Source: Leifsonia sp. SCN 70-46
GTDB taxonomy: Bacteria > Actinomycetota > Actinomycetes > Actinomycetales > Microbacteriaceae
Length of the DNA: 64,000 bases
Direction of reading: 5' to 3'
Assembly (NCBI GenBank): GCA_001725325.1
Contig: MEFY01000002.1
Location: forward strand, 2,111,559 to 2,175,558
How positions within the stretch are numbered: position 1 is the stretch's first letter; each line of letters begins with the position of its first letter. The notes beneath the pieces were generated by a model that searched no databases, had not been told where the DNA came from, and worked only from the letters and a program-made list of their open reading frames with translations. The position numbers and the translations under genes were made by a program. Shown piece by piece: positions 26,125 through 36,547 of this stretch.

Positions 26125-26991
26125 TTAGGGGAGGGTGAGGATGTCCGCGCCGCGCTCGGTGACGACGAGGGTGTGCTCGAACTGGGCGGTCCACGACTTG
26201 TCCTTCGTCGTCACCGTCCAGTCGTCGGACCACTGGTCCCACTCGACGGTGCCGAGCGTGAGCATGGGCTCGATCGTGAAGACCATTCCGGGCTCCATGA
26301 CGGTGTCGAAGTGCGGTGCGGCGTCGTAGTGGGGGATGACGAGGCCCGAGTGGAACGCCGTGCCGACGCCGTGCCCGGTGAAGTCGCGCACGACCCCGTA
26401 GCCGAACCGCTTGGCGTACGACTCGATGGCGCGGCCGATGACGTTGATCTGCCGTCCCGGCGCCACGGCCTTGATGCCGCGGAACAGGGCCTCCTGCGTG
26501 CGTTCGACCAAGTCCGCGACCTCCGGGGCGGCCGTGCCGACCACGAACGTCTTGTTGAGGTCGCCGTGCACGCCGTTCTTGAAGGCCGTGATGTCGAGGT
26601 TGATGATGTCGCCGTCCTGCAGCACGGTGTCGTCGGGGATGCCGTGGCAGATCACCTCGTTGAGGCTCGTGCACACCGACTTGGGGTAGCCGCGGTAGCC
26701 GACCGTCGAGGGGTAGGCGTCGTGCGCGACGAGGAACTCGTGCGCGATCACGTCGAGGTCGTCCGTCGTGACCCCGGGGCGGATCGCCGCGCCCACGGCC
26801 TCGACAGCCTGCGCGGCGATGCGTCCCGACTCCCGGATGAGCTCAACCTCGGCGGGCGTGTAGATGTCGTTCCCGGTGTACTCGCGGGGCCCTGGCCGCC
26901 CGACGTACTCGGGGCGCGGGATCGATGCGGGAATCGGCAGGGGCGGGGAGATGCGGCCGGGCACGAGGTGTCCCTGTGCGTCCCGAGGCAT
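26125..26991 (-). CDS. map: Methionine aminopeptidase, type I
   Basis: A 288-residue dinuclear-metal enzyme that removes N-terminal methionine from new proteins. Metal ligands are recognisable: Asp in [10 protein letters not shown] and in [10 protein letters not shown], His in GHGVGTAFH, Glu in FTIEPML and Glu in [10 protein letters not shown]. The N-terminal ~40 residues ([16 protein letters not shown]) form the short SH3-motif-type extension seen in actinobacterial MetAP1c. A TAGACT -10 lies 7 bases before ATG 26991. Confidence 0.97.
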   Translation of the reverse strand: MPRDAQGHLVPGRISPPLPIPASIPRPEYVGRPGPREYTGNDIYTPAEVELIRESGRIAAQAVEAVGAAIRPGVTTDDLDVIAHEFLVAHDAYPSTVGYRGYPKSVCTSLNEVICHGIPDDTVLQDGDIINLDITAFKNGVHGDLNKTFVVGTAAPEVADLVERTQEALFRGIKAVAPGRQINVIGRAIESYAKRFGYGVVRDFTGHGVGTAFHSGLVIPHYDAAPHFDTVMEPGMVFTIEPMLTLGTVEWDQWSDDWTVTTKDKSWTAQFEHTLVVTERGADILTLP

Positions 26992-26998
26992 AGTGTTG

Positions 26999-27004
26999 AG
27001 TCTA
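26999..27004 (-). promoter_or_regulatory. -10 element (TAGACT) of map
   Basis: It lies 7 bases before the map ATG and just upstream of the divergent small gene, whose GGAGG ribosome-binding site starts at 27008. Confidence 0.5.
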
Positions 27005-27017
27005 GACGGAGGTAGAC

Positions 27018-27191
27018 ATGACCGAATGGTGGTACAACCACAAGACCGGCGAGGTCGAGGAGGGACCGCAGTCCCTCGGTGCCGATCGCGACGGCCCCTT
27101 CACCTCGCGCGAGGAGGCGGCGCGCGCGCCCGAGATCTTCGCGGAGCGCTCCCGCAAGTGGGCGGCGGAGGACGCCTCAGAGGGCGACTAG
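27018..27191 (+). CDS. 57-residue conserved actinobacterial protein (often labelled SPOR-like)
   Basis: Read from ATG 27018 with a strong GGAGG site 6 bases upstream. The peptide begins [17 protein letters not shown] and continues with [22 protein letters not shown]. The WWYN-KTGEVE-GP-F-S-EEA pattern recurs in small actinobacterial proteins usually annotated SPOR domain-containing. The aromatic start and short strand-helix could fit half a SPOR fold. Function unknown. It is divergent from map and overlaps the end of the DUF72 gene by 4 bases. Confidence 0.8.
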   Translation: MTEWWYNHKTGEVEEGPQSLGADRDGPFTSREEAARAPEIFAERSRKWAAEDASEGD

Positions 27192-28042
27192 AACACGAAC
27201 GGCGCGTCGTCCGGGTCGTAGTCGAGCCTCTCGATGAGGCTCATGGCGTCGATGGGCGCGCGCACCTTGGTGTCGTTGTCGAAGTAGACGTAGGCGTCGA
27301 GGCCCTCGTCGAGCCATCCCTCGACCTTCTGGGCCCACTCCTCGATCGCGGCGTCGTCGTACACGCCGCCCTCGCGCATGACCTCGTCGGCGTGCAGGCG
27401 CGCGTAGCGGAAGTTGCCCGTCGTCGCATCGATCACGGGCCACTTGCCCGCGTTCTCGCCCAGCACGGCGGCCACCCCGTAGCGCTCCAGCAGGGCGAGG
27501 AGCTCGGGTGTGTCGAAGCTGTGGTGGCGCACCTCGAGCGCGTGGCGCACGGGACGCTCGGCGTCGGTCTCGAGGTGCTCCCGGCCGGTCATCCTCGCGC
27601 TGCGCTCCTGGGCGAGCGACGCGGCGGCCGTCGTCGTGCGGGGCAGCTGCGCGAGGAACTGCTCGACGAGCGCGGCATCGAACGCGAGCGACGGCGGCAG
27701 CTGCCAGAGCACGGCGCCGAGCTTCTGCCCGAGGGCGAGGATGCCCGAGGCGAAGAAGTTCGCGAGCGGCTCGTGCACGTCGTCGAGCTTCTTGATGTGC
27801 GTGATGAACCGCGGCGCCTTCACGGAGAAGACGAAGTCGTCGGGGGTCGCGTCGCGCCACGACCGCCAGCTCGAGGGCTTCTGCAGGGAGTAGAACGAGC
27901 CGTTGAGCTCGATCGAGGTCACGTGCGTCGACGCGTACTCGAGCTCGCTCTTCTGGGTGAGGCCCTTCGGGTAGAAGGTGCCGCGCCAGTCGGGGTAGAC
28001 CCAGCCGGCCATGCCCACGACAGCCCGTCCACGTTCCACCAT
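27188..28042 (-). CDS. DUF72-family protein (TIM-barrel-like)
   Basis: A 284-residue cytosolic protein. GMAGWVYPDWRGTFYPKGL at residues 10-28 and TSIELNGSFYSLQKPSSWRSW at ~42-62 are the DUF72 signature, with EVRHHSF and YVYFDNDTKVRAPIDA near the C-terminus. Fold is a TIM barrel; biochemical function is not established. ATG 28042 is supported by a TAGCCT -10 six bases upstream. It lies downstream of gdhA on the same strand but has its own promoter. Confidence 0.9.
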   Translation of the reverse strand: MVERGRAVVGMAGWVYPDWRGTFYPKGLTQKSELEYASTHVTSIELNGSFYSLQKPSSWRSWRDATPDDFVFSVKAPRFITHIKKLDDVHEPLANFFASGILALGQKLGAVLWQLPPSLAFDAALVEQFLAQLPRTTTAAASLAQERSARMTGREHLETDAERPVRHALEVRHHSFDTPELLALLERYGVAAVLGENAGKWPVIDATTGNFRYARLHADEVMREGGVYDDAAIEEWAQKVEGWLDEGLDAYVYFDNDTKVRAPIDAMSLIERLDYDPDDAPFVF

Positions 28043-28048
28043 GGGTCG

Positions 28049-28054
28049 AGGCTA
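28049..28054 (-). promoter_or_regulatory. -10 element (TAGCCT) of the DUF72 gene
   Basis: It lies 6 bases before ATG 28042 and 5 bases downstream of the gdhA stop, a leaderless arrangement. Confidence 0.55.
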
Positions 28055-28058
28055 CGGG

Positions 28059-30959
<2,901 letters not shown>

Positions 30960-30960
30960 C

Positions 30961-30966
30961 TACTGT
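30961..30966 (+). promoter_or_regulatory. -10 element (TACTGT) of glnA2
   Basis: It lies 6 bases before ATG 30973, giving a probable leaderless mRNA. No GlnR-type operator is visible in the 41-base gap. Confidence 0.5.
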
Positions 30967-30972
30967 TTAGCC

Positions 30973-32310
30973 ATGGACAAGCAGCGCGATTTCGTTCTCC
31001 GCACCATCGAAGAGCGTGGCATCAAGTTCATCCGCCTGTGGTTCACGGATGTCGTCGGCACGCTCAAGAGCGTCGCCATCGCACCGGCCGAGGTCGAGGG
31101 CGCGTTCGCCGAGGGCCTCGGTTTCGACGGCTCCGCCATCGAGGGCTTCACGCGCGCGTACGAGGCCGACATGCTCGCGCACCCCGACCCCACGACCTTC
31201 CAGATCCTGCCCTGGCGCGGGGAGATCGACCCGACGGCGCGCATGTTCTGCGACATCACGACGCCCGACGGGCAGCCGGCCGCATCCGACCCCCGCAACG
31301 TGCTCAAGCGCGCCCTCGCGAAGGCCGCCGACCGGGGCTTCACGTTCTACACGCACCCCGAGATCGAGTTCTACCTGCTCAAGTCGCCCAAGCTCAAGAA
31401 CGGGCAGCCCGAGCCCGTCGACTCCGCCGGCTTCTTCGACAACGTGCCCGGTGGCACGGCCCACGACTTCCGGCGCCGCTCGGTGCGCATGCTCGAAGAC
31501 CTCGGCATCTCCGTCGAGTTCAGCCACCACGAGGCCGGCCCCGGCCAGAACGAGATCGACCTCCGCTACGCCGACGCGCTCACGACTGCGGACAACATCA
31601 TGACCTTCCGCACGGTCATCAAGGAGGTCGCGATCGAGCAGGGCGTCTACGCGACGTTCATGCCCAAGCCCATGTCGGGCCAGCCCGGCAGCGGCATGCA
31701 CACCCACCTCTCGCTCTTCGAGGGCGACACGAACGCGTTCTACGACGCGAGCGGCCACTACCAGCTGTCGAAGATCGGCCGCCAGTTCGTCGCGGGGCTC
31801 CTGCACCACGCGCCCGAGATCACCGCGGTGACCAACCAGTTCGTCAACTCGTACAAGCGGCTGTGGGGCGGCGACGAGGCGCCCAGCTTCGTCACGTGGG
31901 GCCACAACAACCGCTCGGCGCTCGTGCGCGTGCCCCTCTACAAGCCCAACAAGGGCCAGAGCGCACGCGTCGAGTACCGCGCCATCGACTCCGCGGCCAA
32001 CCCCTACCTCACGTTCTCGCTCCTGCTGGCCGCCGGCCTCAAGGGCATCGAGGAGGGCTACGAGCTGCCGCCCGAGGCCGAGGACAACGTGTGGGAGCTC
32101 TCGGACTCCGAGCGCCGCGCCCTCGGCTACAACCAGCTGCCGGCATCCCTCGACCACGCCGTGTCGATCATGGAGGACTCGGAGCTCGTCGCCGAGACGC
32201 TCGGGGAGCAGGTGTTCAACTACGTGCTGCTCAACAAGCGCCTCGAGTGGAAGGAGTACCGCGCCCAGGTCACTCCCTACGAGCTGCAGAGCAACCTGGA
32301 GATCCTGTAG
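30973..32310 (+). CDS. glnA2: Glutamine synthetase GlnA2 type
   Basis: A 445-residue type I glutamine synthetase. Motifs: FTDVVGTLKSV at ~24-34, GFDGSAIEGF at ~50-59, EIEFYLL, HHEAGPGQNEIDLRY, SGMHTHLSL, NSYKRLWGG and RVEYRAIDSAANPYL. It lacks the Tyr-containing adenylylation loop seen in GlnA1. In mycobacteria and Streptomyces GlnA2 is a secondary enzyme, dispensable in M. tuberculosis and reported to have a role in polyamine metabolism in some Streptomyces paralogues. It begins the block glnA2-glnE, 18 bases apart. Confidence 0.93.
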   Translation: MDKQRDFVLRTIEERGIKFIRLWFTDVVGTLKSVAIAPAEVEGAFAEGLGFDGSAIEGFTRAYEADMLAHPDPTTFQILPWRGEIDPTARMFCDITTPDGQPAASDPRNVLKRALAKAADRGFTFYTHPEIEFYLLKSPKLKNGQPEPVDSAGFFDNVPGGTAHDFRRRSVRMLEDLGISVEFSHHEAGPGQNEIDLRYADALTTADNIMTFRTVIKEVAIEQGVYATFMPKPMSGQPGSGMHTHLSLFEGDTNAFYDASGHYQLSKIGRQFVAGLLHHAPEITAVTNQFVNSYKRLWGGDEAPSFVTWGHNNRSALVRVPLYKPNKGQSARVEYRAIDSAANPYLTFSLLLAAGLKGIEEGYELPPEAEDNVWELSDSERRALGYNQLPASLDHAVSIMEDSELVAETLGEQVFNYVLLNKRLEWKEYRAQVTPYELQSNLEIL

Positions 32311-32328
32311 TCCCGTCTACGCACCCTC

Positions 32329-35202
32329 ATGTCCCGCAATCAGACGACGCTGACTGAACTCGCGCGGCTCGGTTTCGCCGAGCTCGGCGAGTCCGGCGCG
32401 CGGCTGGCGGAGCTGGGCGAGCCCGCGCTCGTGCCGCTCTTCGCGGCCGCCGCCGATCCCGACCAGGCGCTGCGCCTGCTCGTCTCGCTGCGCGCCAGCG
32501 CCCCGGTCGAGATGGCGAAGCTCGACGAGGATGCCACGGCCCGCCTCATCCGCGTGCTCGGAGCGTCGAGCGGGCTCGGCCAGTTCTTCGAGCGCCACCC
32601 GGCAGAGCTCTCGGCGCTCGCGTCGCCCCTCACGGAGCCGCCCACGGCCGCCGCCTACGTCGCCGACCTGCTCTCGGTCGTCGAGGGTCTCACCGCAGAC
32701 GCGGCGTGGGTCGCGCTGCGCGTGCGCTACCGGCGCCACCTCGCGCAGCTCACGGACTGGGACCTCGCCCAGGCCGACCCGATTGCGGGGCTCTACACGG
32801 TCGCCGCGGCCCTCGCCGACCTCGCGGGTGCGGCGATCGACGCGTCGCTCGACGTCGCCGGCCGCACGGTGCCCGATCCGGAGGGCGACACTCGCCTCGC
32901 GGTGATCGGCATGGGCAAGGCGGGTGCGCGCGAGCTCAACTACCTCTCCGACGTCGACGTCATCTTCGTCGCGGAGGGCTCGATCGACGTGGCGACCAAG
33001 CGGGCCATGCTGCTCATGAAGGGCATCAACGAGCTCGCCACCGAGCCCGGCCTGTGGGAGGTCGACGCCAACCTGCGCCCCGAGGGCAAGGACGGCGCCC
33101 TCGTGCGCACCCTCGAGTCGCACGTCGCCTACTACGACCGCTGGGCCAAGAGCTGGGAGTTCCAGGCCCTGCTCAAGGCCCGCCCGCTCGCGGGCGACCT
33201 CGAGCTGGGGCAGCGCTACGTCGAGGCGCTCGCGCCCAAGGTGTGGTCGAGCGCGTCGCGCGAGGGATTCGTCGACTCGGTGCAGCGCATGCGCGAGCGC
33301 GTCACCGACCACATCCCCGCCTCCGAGGTCGACGTGCAGCTCAAGCTCGGCCCCGGCGGCCTGCGCGACGTGGAGTTCACGATCCAGCTGCTGCAGCTCG
33401 TGCACGGGCAGGCCGACGACCGCGTGCGCGAGCGCGCGACGCTCCCCGCGCTGGGGGCCCTCGCCGAGCAGGGCTACATCGGGCGCGTCGAGGCCGCCGA
33501 GTTCTCCCGCGACTACCGGTTCCTGCGCCTCCTCGAGCACCGCCTGCAGCTCTCTCGCCTGCGCCGCACCCACCTCATGCCCACCGACCCCGACGCGCTG
33601 CGCGTGCTCGCACGCGCGAGCGGGCTCGCGAGCACGGCGGCAGAGCTCACCGAGCAGTGGCAGCGCACCAAGCACGCCGTGCGCAGCCTGCACGAGCGGC
33701 TGTTCTACCGGCCCCTGCTCTCGGCGGTCGCGGCCCTGCCCGACGGCGGGCTCTCGCTCTCGAGCGAGCAGGCAGAGGCCCGCCTCGCGGCGATCGGCTT
33801 CCACGACCCGCGCGGAGCGCTCAAGCACATCGCCGCCCTCACGGGCGGCGTGTCGCGGCGCGCGGCCATCCAGCGCAACCTGCTGCCCGTCATGCTCCAG
33901 TGGTTCGCCGACGGTGCCGACCCCGACCACGGGCTCCTCGCGTTCCGCCGGCTGAGCGACGACCTGGGGGAGGCCTACTGGTTCCTCAGGATGCTCCGCG
34001 ACTCGTCGGGCGCGGCCCAGCGCCTCACGCAGGTGCTCTCGGGCTCGAGGTTCGTGTCGAACCTGTTCGAGCGCATCCCCGAGGCGGCAGCCTGGCTCGA
34101 GAACGAGGAGGAGCTGCGACCGCGGCCCCTGCCCGCGCTGCTGGAGGAGTCCGCCGCGATACTCGCCCGGCACGACGGGGATGAGGCGGCCGCGGCCCTC
34201 GCCCTGCGGACGGCGCGGCGCCGCGAGGTGCTGCGCACGGCGCTCGGCGCCATCCTCGGGGTGACGTCGATCGACGAGATCGGCTTCGCGCTCACGGACA
34301 TCACGACCGCCGTGCTGAGCGGCACGCTCGGCCTCGTCCACAGGTTCGGCGACGGCATCGAGTTCGGCATCGTCGCGATGGGCCGCTACGGCGGCGCGGA
34401 GCTGGGCTTCGGCAGCGACACCGACGTCATGTACGTGTACCGCGCCGCGGGCGCGACCGACGAGGAGGCGCAGCAGCGCGCCGAGGCGATCGTCCACGGC
34501 CTCAGCCGCCTCACGGAGGACCTGCGGCTGCCGCTCGACCTCGACATCGGCCTGCGGCCCGAGGGCAAGAACGGGGCGATAGTCCGCTCGCTCGAGAGCT
34601 ATCGCGCCTACTACTCGCGCTGGTCGCTCACGTGGGAGGCGCAGGCGCTCCTGCGCGCCCGCCCCGTCGTGGGCGACGTCTCGGTGCTGGCCGACTTCAC
34701 GGCCATCGCCGACGAGGTGCGGTTCCCCGTCGACATCCCCGAGCAGGATGTGCGCGAGGTCAAGCGCATCAAGGCGCGCGTGGAGAACGAGCGCCTGCCC
34801 CAGGCGGCCGACCCGTCGCGGCACCTCAAGCTCGGGCGCGGCTCGCTCAGCGACGTGGAGTGGTTCGTGCAGCTCCTGCAGCTGCGGTTCGGCGCGCAGG
34901 TCGAGGGCCTGCGCACGACGTCCACGCTGCGCGCCCTCGCGGCGGCAGAGCGCGAGGAGCTCGTGACCCCGCCCGACGCGAAGAAGCTGCGGGACGCCTG
35001 GATCCTCGCGTCGCGCGCCCGCTCGGCCATGACGCTGTGGACCGCCAAGACCTCGGACGTGCTGCCCACCGACCGGCAGGCCCTCGACGGCGTCGCGCGT
35101 CTGCTCGAGTACCCGCCCGGCTCGGCCACGCGGTTCGAGGAGGACTACCTGCGCGTCACACGGCTCGCGCGGCAGGTGTTCGAGAAGCGCTTCTACGGCT
35201 GA
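32329..35202 (+). CDS. glnE: Glutamine synthetase adenylyltransferase/deadenylylase
   Basis: A 957-residue bifunctional enzyme that adenylylates GlnA1 on a tyrosine when nitrogen is plentiful and removes AMP otherwise. Two nucleotidyltransferase halves are visible. The first has GMGKAGARELNYLSDVDVIFV near residues 196-216 and the second AMGRYGGAELGFGSDTDVMYVY around 683-704. Each is followed by a helical GlnD-like segment (LKLGPGGLRDVEFTIQLLQL; LKLGRGSLSDVEWFVQLLQL). It starts 18 bases after glnA2. Its substrate GlnA1 is encoded 6 kb away, past the accessory segment. Confidence 0.97.
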   Translation: MSRNQTTLTELARLGFAELGESGARLAELGEPALVPLFAAAADPDQALRLLVSLRASAPVEMAKLDEDATARLIRVLGASSGLGQFFERHPAELSALASPLTEPPTAAAYVADLLSVVEGLTADAAWVALRVRYRRHLAQLTDWDLAQADPIAGLYTVAAALADLAGAAIDASLDVAGRTVPDPEGDTRLAVIGMGKAGARELNYLSDVDVIFVAEGSIDVATKRAMLLMKGINELATEPGLWEVDANLRPEGKDGALVRTLESHVAYYDRWAKSWEFQALLKARPLAGDLELGQRYVEALAPKVWSSASREGFVDSVQRMRERVTDHIPASEVDVQLKLGPGGLRDVEFTIQLLQLVHGQADDRVRERATLPALGALAEQGYIGRVEAAEFSRDYRFLRLLEHRLQLSRLRRTHLMPTDPDALRVLARASGLASTAAELTEQWQRTKHAVRSLHERLFYRPLLSAVAALPDGGLSLSSEQAEARLAAIGFHDPRGALKHIAALTGGVSRRAAIQRNLLPVMLQWFADGADPDHGLLAFRRLSDDLGEAYWFLRMLRDSSGAAQRLTQVLSGSRFVSNLFERIPEAAAWLENEEELRPRPLPALLEESAAILARHDGDEAAAALALRTARRREVLRTALGAILGVTSIDEIGFALTDITTAVLSGTLGLVHRFGDGIEFGIVAMGRYGGAELGFGSDTDVMYVYRAAGATDEEAQQRAEAIVHGLSRLTEDLRLPLDLDIGLRPEGKNGAIVRSLESYRAYYSRWSLTWEAQALLRARPVVGDVSVLADFTAIADEVRFPVDIPEQDVREVKRIKARVENERLPQAADPSRHLKLGRGSLSDVEWFVQLLQLRFGAQVEGLRTTSTLRALAAAEREELVTPPDAKKLRDAWILASRARSAMTLWTAKTSDVLPTDRQALDGVARLLEYPPGSATRFEEDYLRVTRLARQVFEKRFYG

Positions 35203-35218
35203 CATCGTCGGCGGGAAA

Positions 35219-35244
35219 ACTGCCAACGTTCGTCTACTGCCAGC
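35219..35244 (+). promoter_or_regulatory. Tandem ACTGCCA(A/G)C motifs upstream of the HD gene
   Basis: ACTGCCAAC at 35219-35227 and ACTGCCAGC at 35236-35244, 17 bases apart as direct repeats. A third copy in opposite orientation (GTTGGCAGT) is upstream of the nearby AraC-type gene. This is a candidate operator for that regulator; no other evidence. Confidence 0.35.
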
Positions 35245-35265
35245 GATCTGCACGAGGATCGCAGC

Positions 35266-35694
35266 ATGACATCCTCCCCGCTCGCCGTCGCGGCGCTCGC
35301 CCTCGCCACCGCCCACGAGCTCCCGTCGGTGCTGCACCACAGCCTCCGCACCCACGGCTACGCGCTGCTGCACGCGGAGCGGCGTGGACTCGTCGCGGGG
35401 GCGGACTACGACGCCGACCTGCTGTTCGTGGCGTGCGTGCTGCACGACCTCGGCTCCGCCGACGCCTACGACGGCCCGCAGCGCTTCGAGGTCGAGGGCG
35501 CGGATGCCGCGGCCGACCTCCTCTCCGCGCACGGCCGCACGCCCGAGGAGGCCGACCAGGTCTGGCAGGCGATAGCCCTCCACACCTCGCCCGGCATCGT
35601 GGAGCGCCGCGGCGCCGTGCCGCTCCTCACGCGCCAGCGGATCCTGCGCCTGCTGCGCCGGACCCACTTCGTGAAGCTCCGGGAGAAGCCCTAG
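35266..35694 (+). CDS. HD-domain phosphohydrolase, probably C-terminally truncated
   Basis: A 142-residue metal-dependent phosphohydrolase-like protein. The HD pair is in FVACVLHDLGSADAY (~57-71), with upstream HH (LPSVLHHSLRTHGYA) and the conserved AIALHTSPGIVERRGAVPLLTR at ~104-125. Relatives in this group continue about 60-80 residues past that motif. Here 19 unrelated, Arg/Leu-rich residues follow to a stop at 35692-35694. That suggests a frameshift or deletion. GAGGA lies 7 bases before ATG 35266. It overlaps the stop of the convergent VOC gene by 4 bases. Confidence 0.75.
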   Translation: MTSSPLAVAALALATAHELPSVLHHSLRTHGYALLHAERRGLVAGADYDADLLFVACVLHDLGSADAYDGPQRFEVEGADAAADLLSAHGRTPEEADQVWQAIALHTSPGIVERRGAVPLLTRQRILRLLRRTHFVKLREKP

Positions 35695-36089
35695 GCGGAG
35701 ATGCGCACGAGGTTGCCCGAGGGGTCGCGGAACGCGCAGTCGCGCGGCCCCCACGGCTGGTCGACGGGCTCCTGGTAGACCTCCGCGCCGTGCGCGCGCA
35801 GGCGCTCGAACGCGCTGTCGACGTCGTCGGTGAGGAAGACGATGCTCGGCAGCTGGCCCTTCGTGAGCAGCTCCTGCAGCGCGTCGCCGTCCGCCTGGGA
35901 GCGGCCCGCGTGCGGCTCCGAGAGCACGACGCCGAGGCCCGGCTGGTCGGCGCTGCCGACGGTGACCCAGCGGAAGCCCCCGTTCGAGACGTCCATCTGC
36001 ACGGTCATCCCCAGCCCCTCGGTGTAGAAGGCGAGGGCGTCGTCGACGTCGTTCACGGTCACGTTCACATACTTGAGTGCGATGGTCAT
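35691..36089 (-). CDS. VOC/glyoxalase-superfamily protein
   Basis: A 132-residue vicinal-oxygen-chelate protein with two beta-alpha-beta-beta-beta modules: KYVNVTVNDVDDALAFYTEGLGM and PSIVFLTDDVDSAFERLRAHGAEV, ending CAFRDPSGNLVRISA. Such proteins include glyoxalases, dioxygenases and resistance proteins; no specific activity can be read. It lies 18 bases downstream of the AraC-type gene and has its own TAGGCT -10 six bases before ATG 36089. Confidence 0.85.
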   Translation of the reverse strand: MTIALKYVNVTVNDVDDALAFYTEGLGMTVQMDVSNGGFRWVTVGSADQPGLGVVLSEPHAGRSQADGDALQELLTKGQLPSIVFLTDDVDSAFERLRAHGAEVYQEPVDQPWGPRDCAFRDPSGNLVRISA

Positions 36090-36095
36090 GCGGCA

Positions 36096-36101
36096 AGCCT
36101 A
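36096..36101 (-). promoter_or_regulatory. -10 element (TAGGCT) of the VOC gene
   Basis: It lies 6 bases before ATG 36089, between the AraC stop and the VOC start. Confidence 0.55.
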
Positions 36102-36107
36102 AGGATG

Positions 36108-36524
36108 TCAGGTGGCCGAGGCTTCTCGATTCCTGCTCGGCCTCGTGCGGGCCTTGGCGACATGCGGCGGCATCGCGATGACGGCCTCGTGGCTGCCGGC
36201 GCGGTAGACGCTGGGCGTCACCCCGACGAGCTCGGTGAACCGCGAGCTGAACGACCCCAGCGACGTACAGCCGACGGCCATGCACGCGTCGGTCACCGAC
36301 ATCCCCTCGCGCAAGAGGGCCATGGCGCGCTCGATCCGACGGGTCATGAGGTAGCCGTAGGGGGTCTCGCCGTAGGCGGCCTTGAACTGGCGCGAGAAGT
36401 GCGCGGGCGACATGAGCGCGTGCCTCGCCATCTGGGGCACGTCGAGCGGACGCGCGTACTCGCGGTCCATGAGGTCGCGCGCGCGACGCAGGTGCGTGAG
36501 CGTGGCGATCTCGTCCGGCGTCAT
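36108..36524 (-). CDS. AraC-family regulator, DNA-binding domain only
   Basis: A 138-residue AraC/XylS protein consisting almost entirely of the two helix-turn-helix motifs: PLDVPQMARHALMSPAHFSRQFKAAYGETP (~26-55) and SVTDACMAVGCTSLGSFSSRFTELVGVTP (~75-103), with a basic tail. No ligand-binding domain. AGGA lies 6 bases before ATG 36524. It probably controls the adjacent VOC gene and, by a shared ACTGCCAAC motif, the HD gene. It is the last ordinary gene before the AT-richer large gene. Confidence 0.88.
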   Translation of the reverse strand: MTPDEIATLTHLRRARDLMDREYARPLDVPQMARHALMSPAHFSRQFKAAYGETPYGYLMTRRIERAMALLREGMSVTDACMAVGCTSLGSFSSRFTELVGVTPSVYRAGSHEAVIAMPPHVAKARTRPSRNREASAT

Positions 36525-36536
36525 CGGGTTTCCTAA

Positions 36537-36545
36537 GTTGGCAGT
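36537..36545 (-). promoter_or_regulatory. ACTGCCAAC motif upstream of the AraC-type gene
   Basis: Reads GTTGGCAGT on the plus strand. It is the same 9-mer as at 35219-35227, 13 bases before the AraC start, consistent with autoregulation. Confidence 0.3.
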
Positions 36546-36547
36546 CT

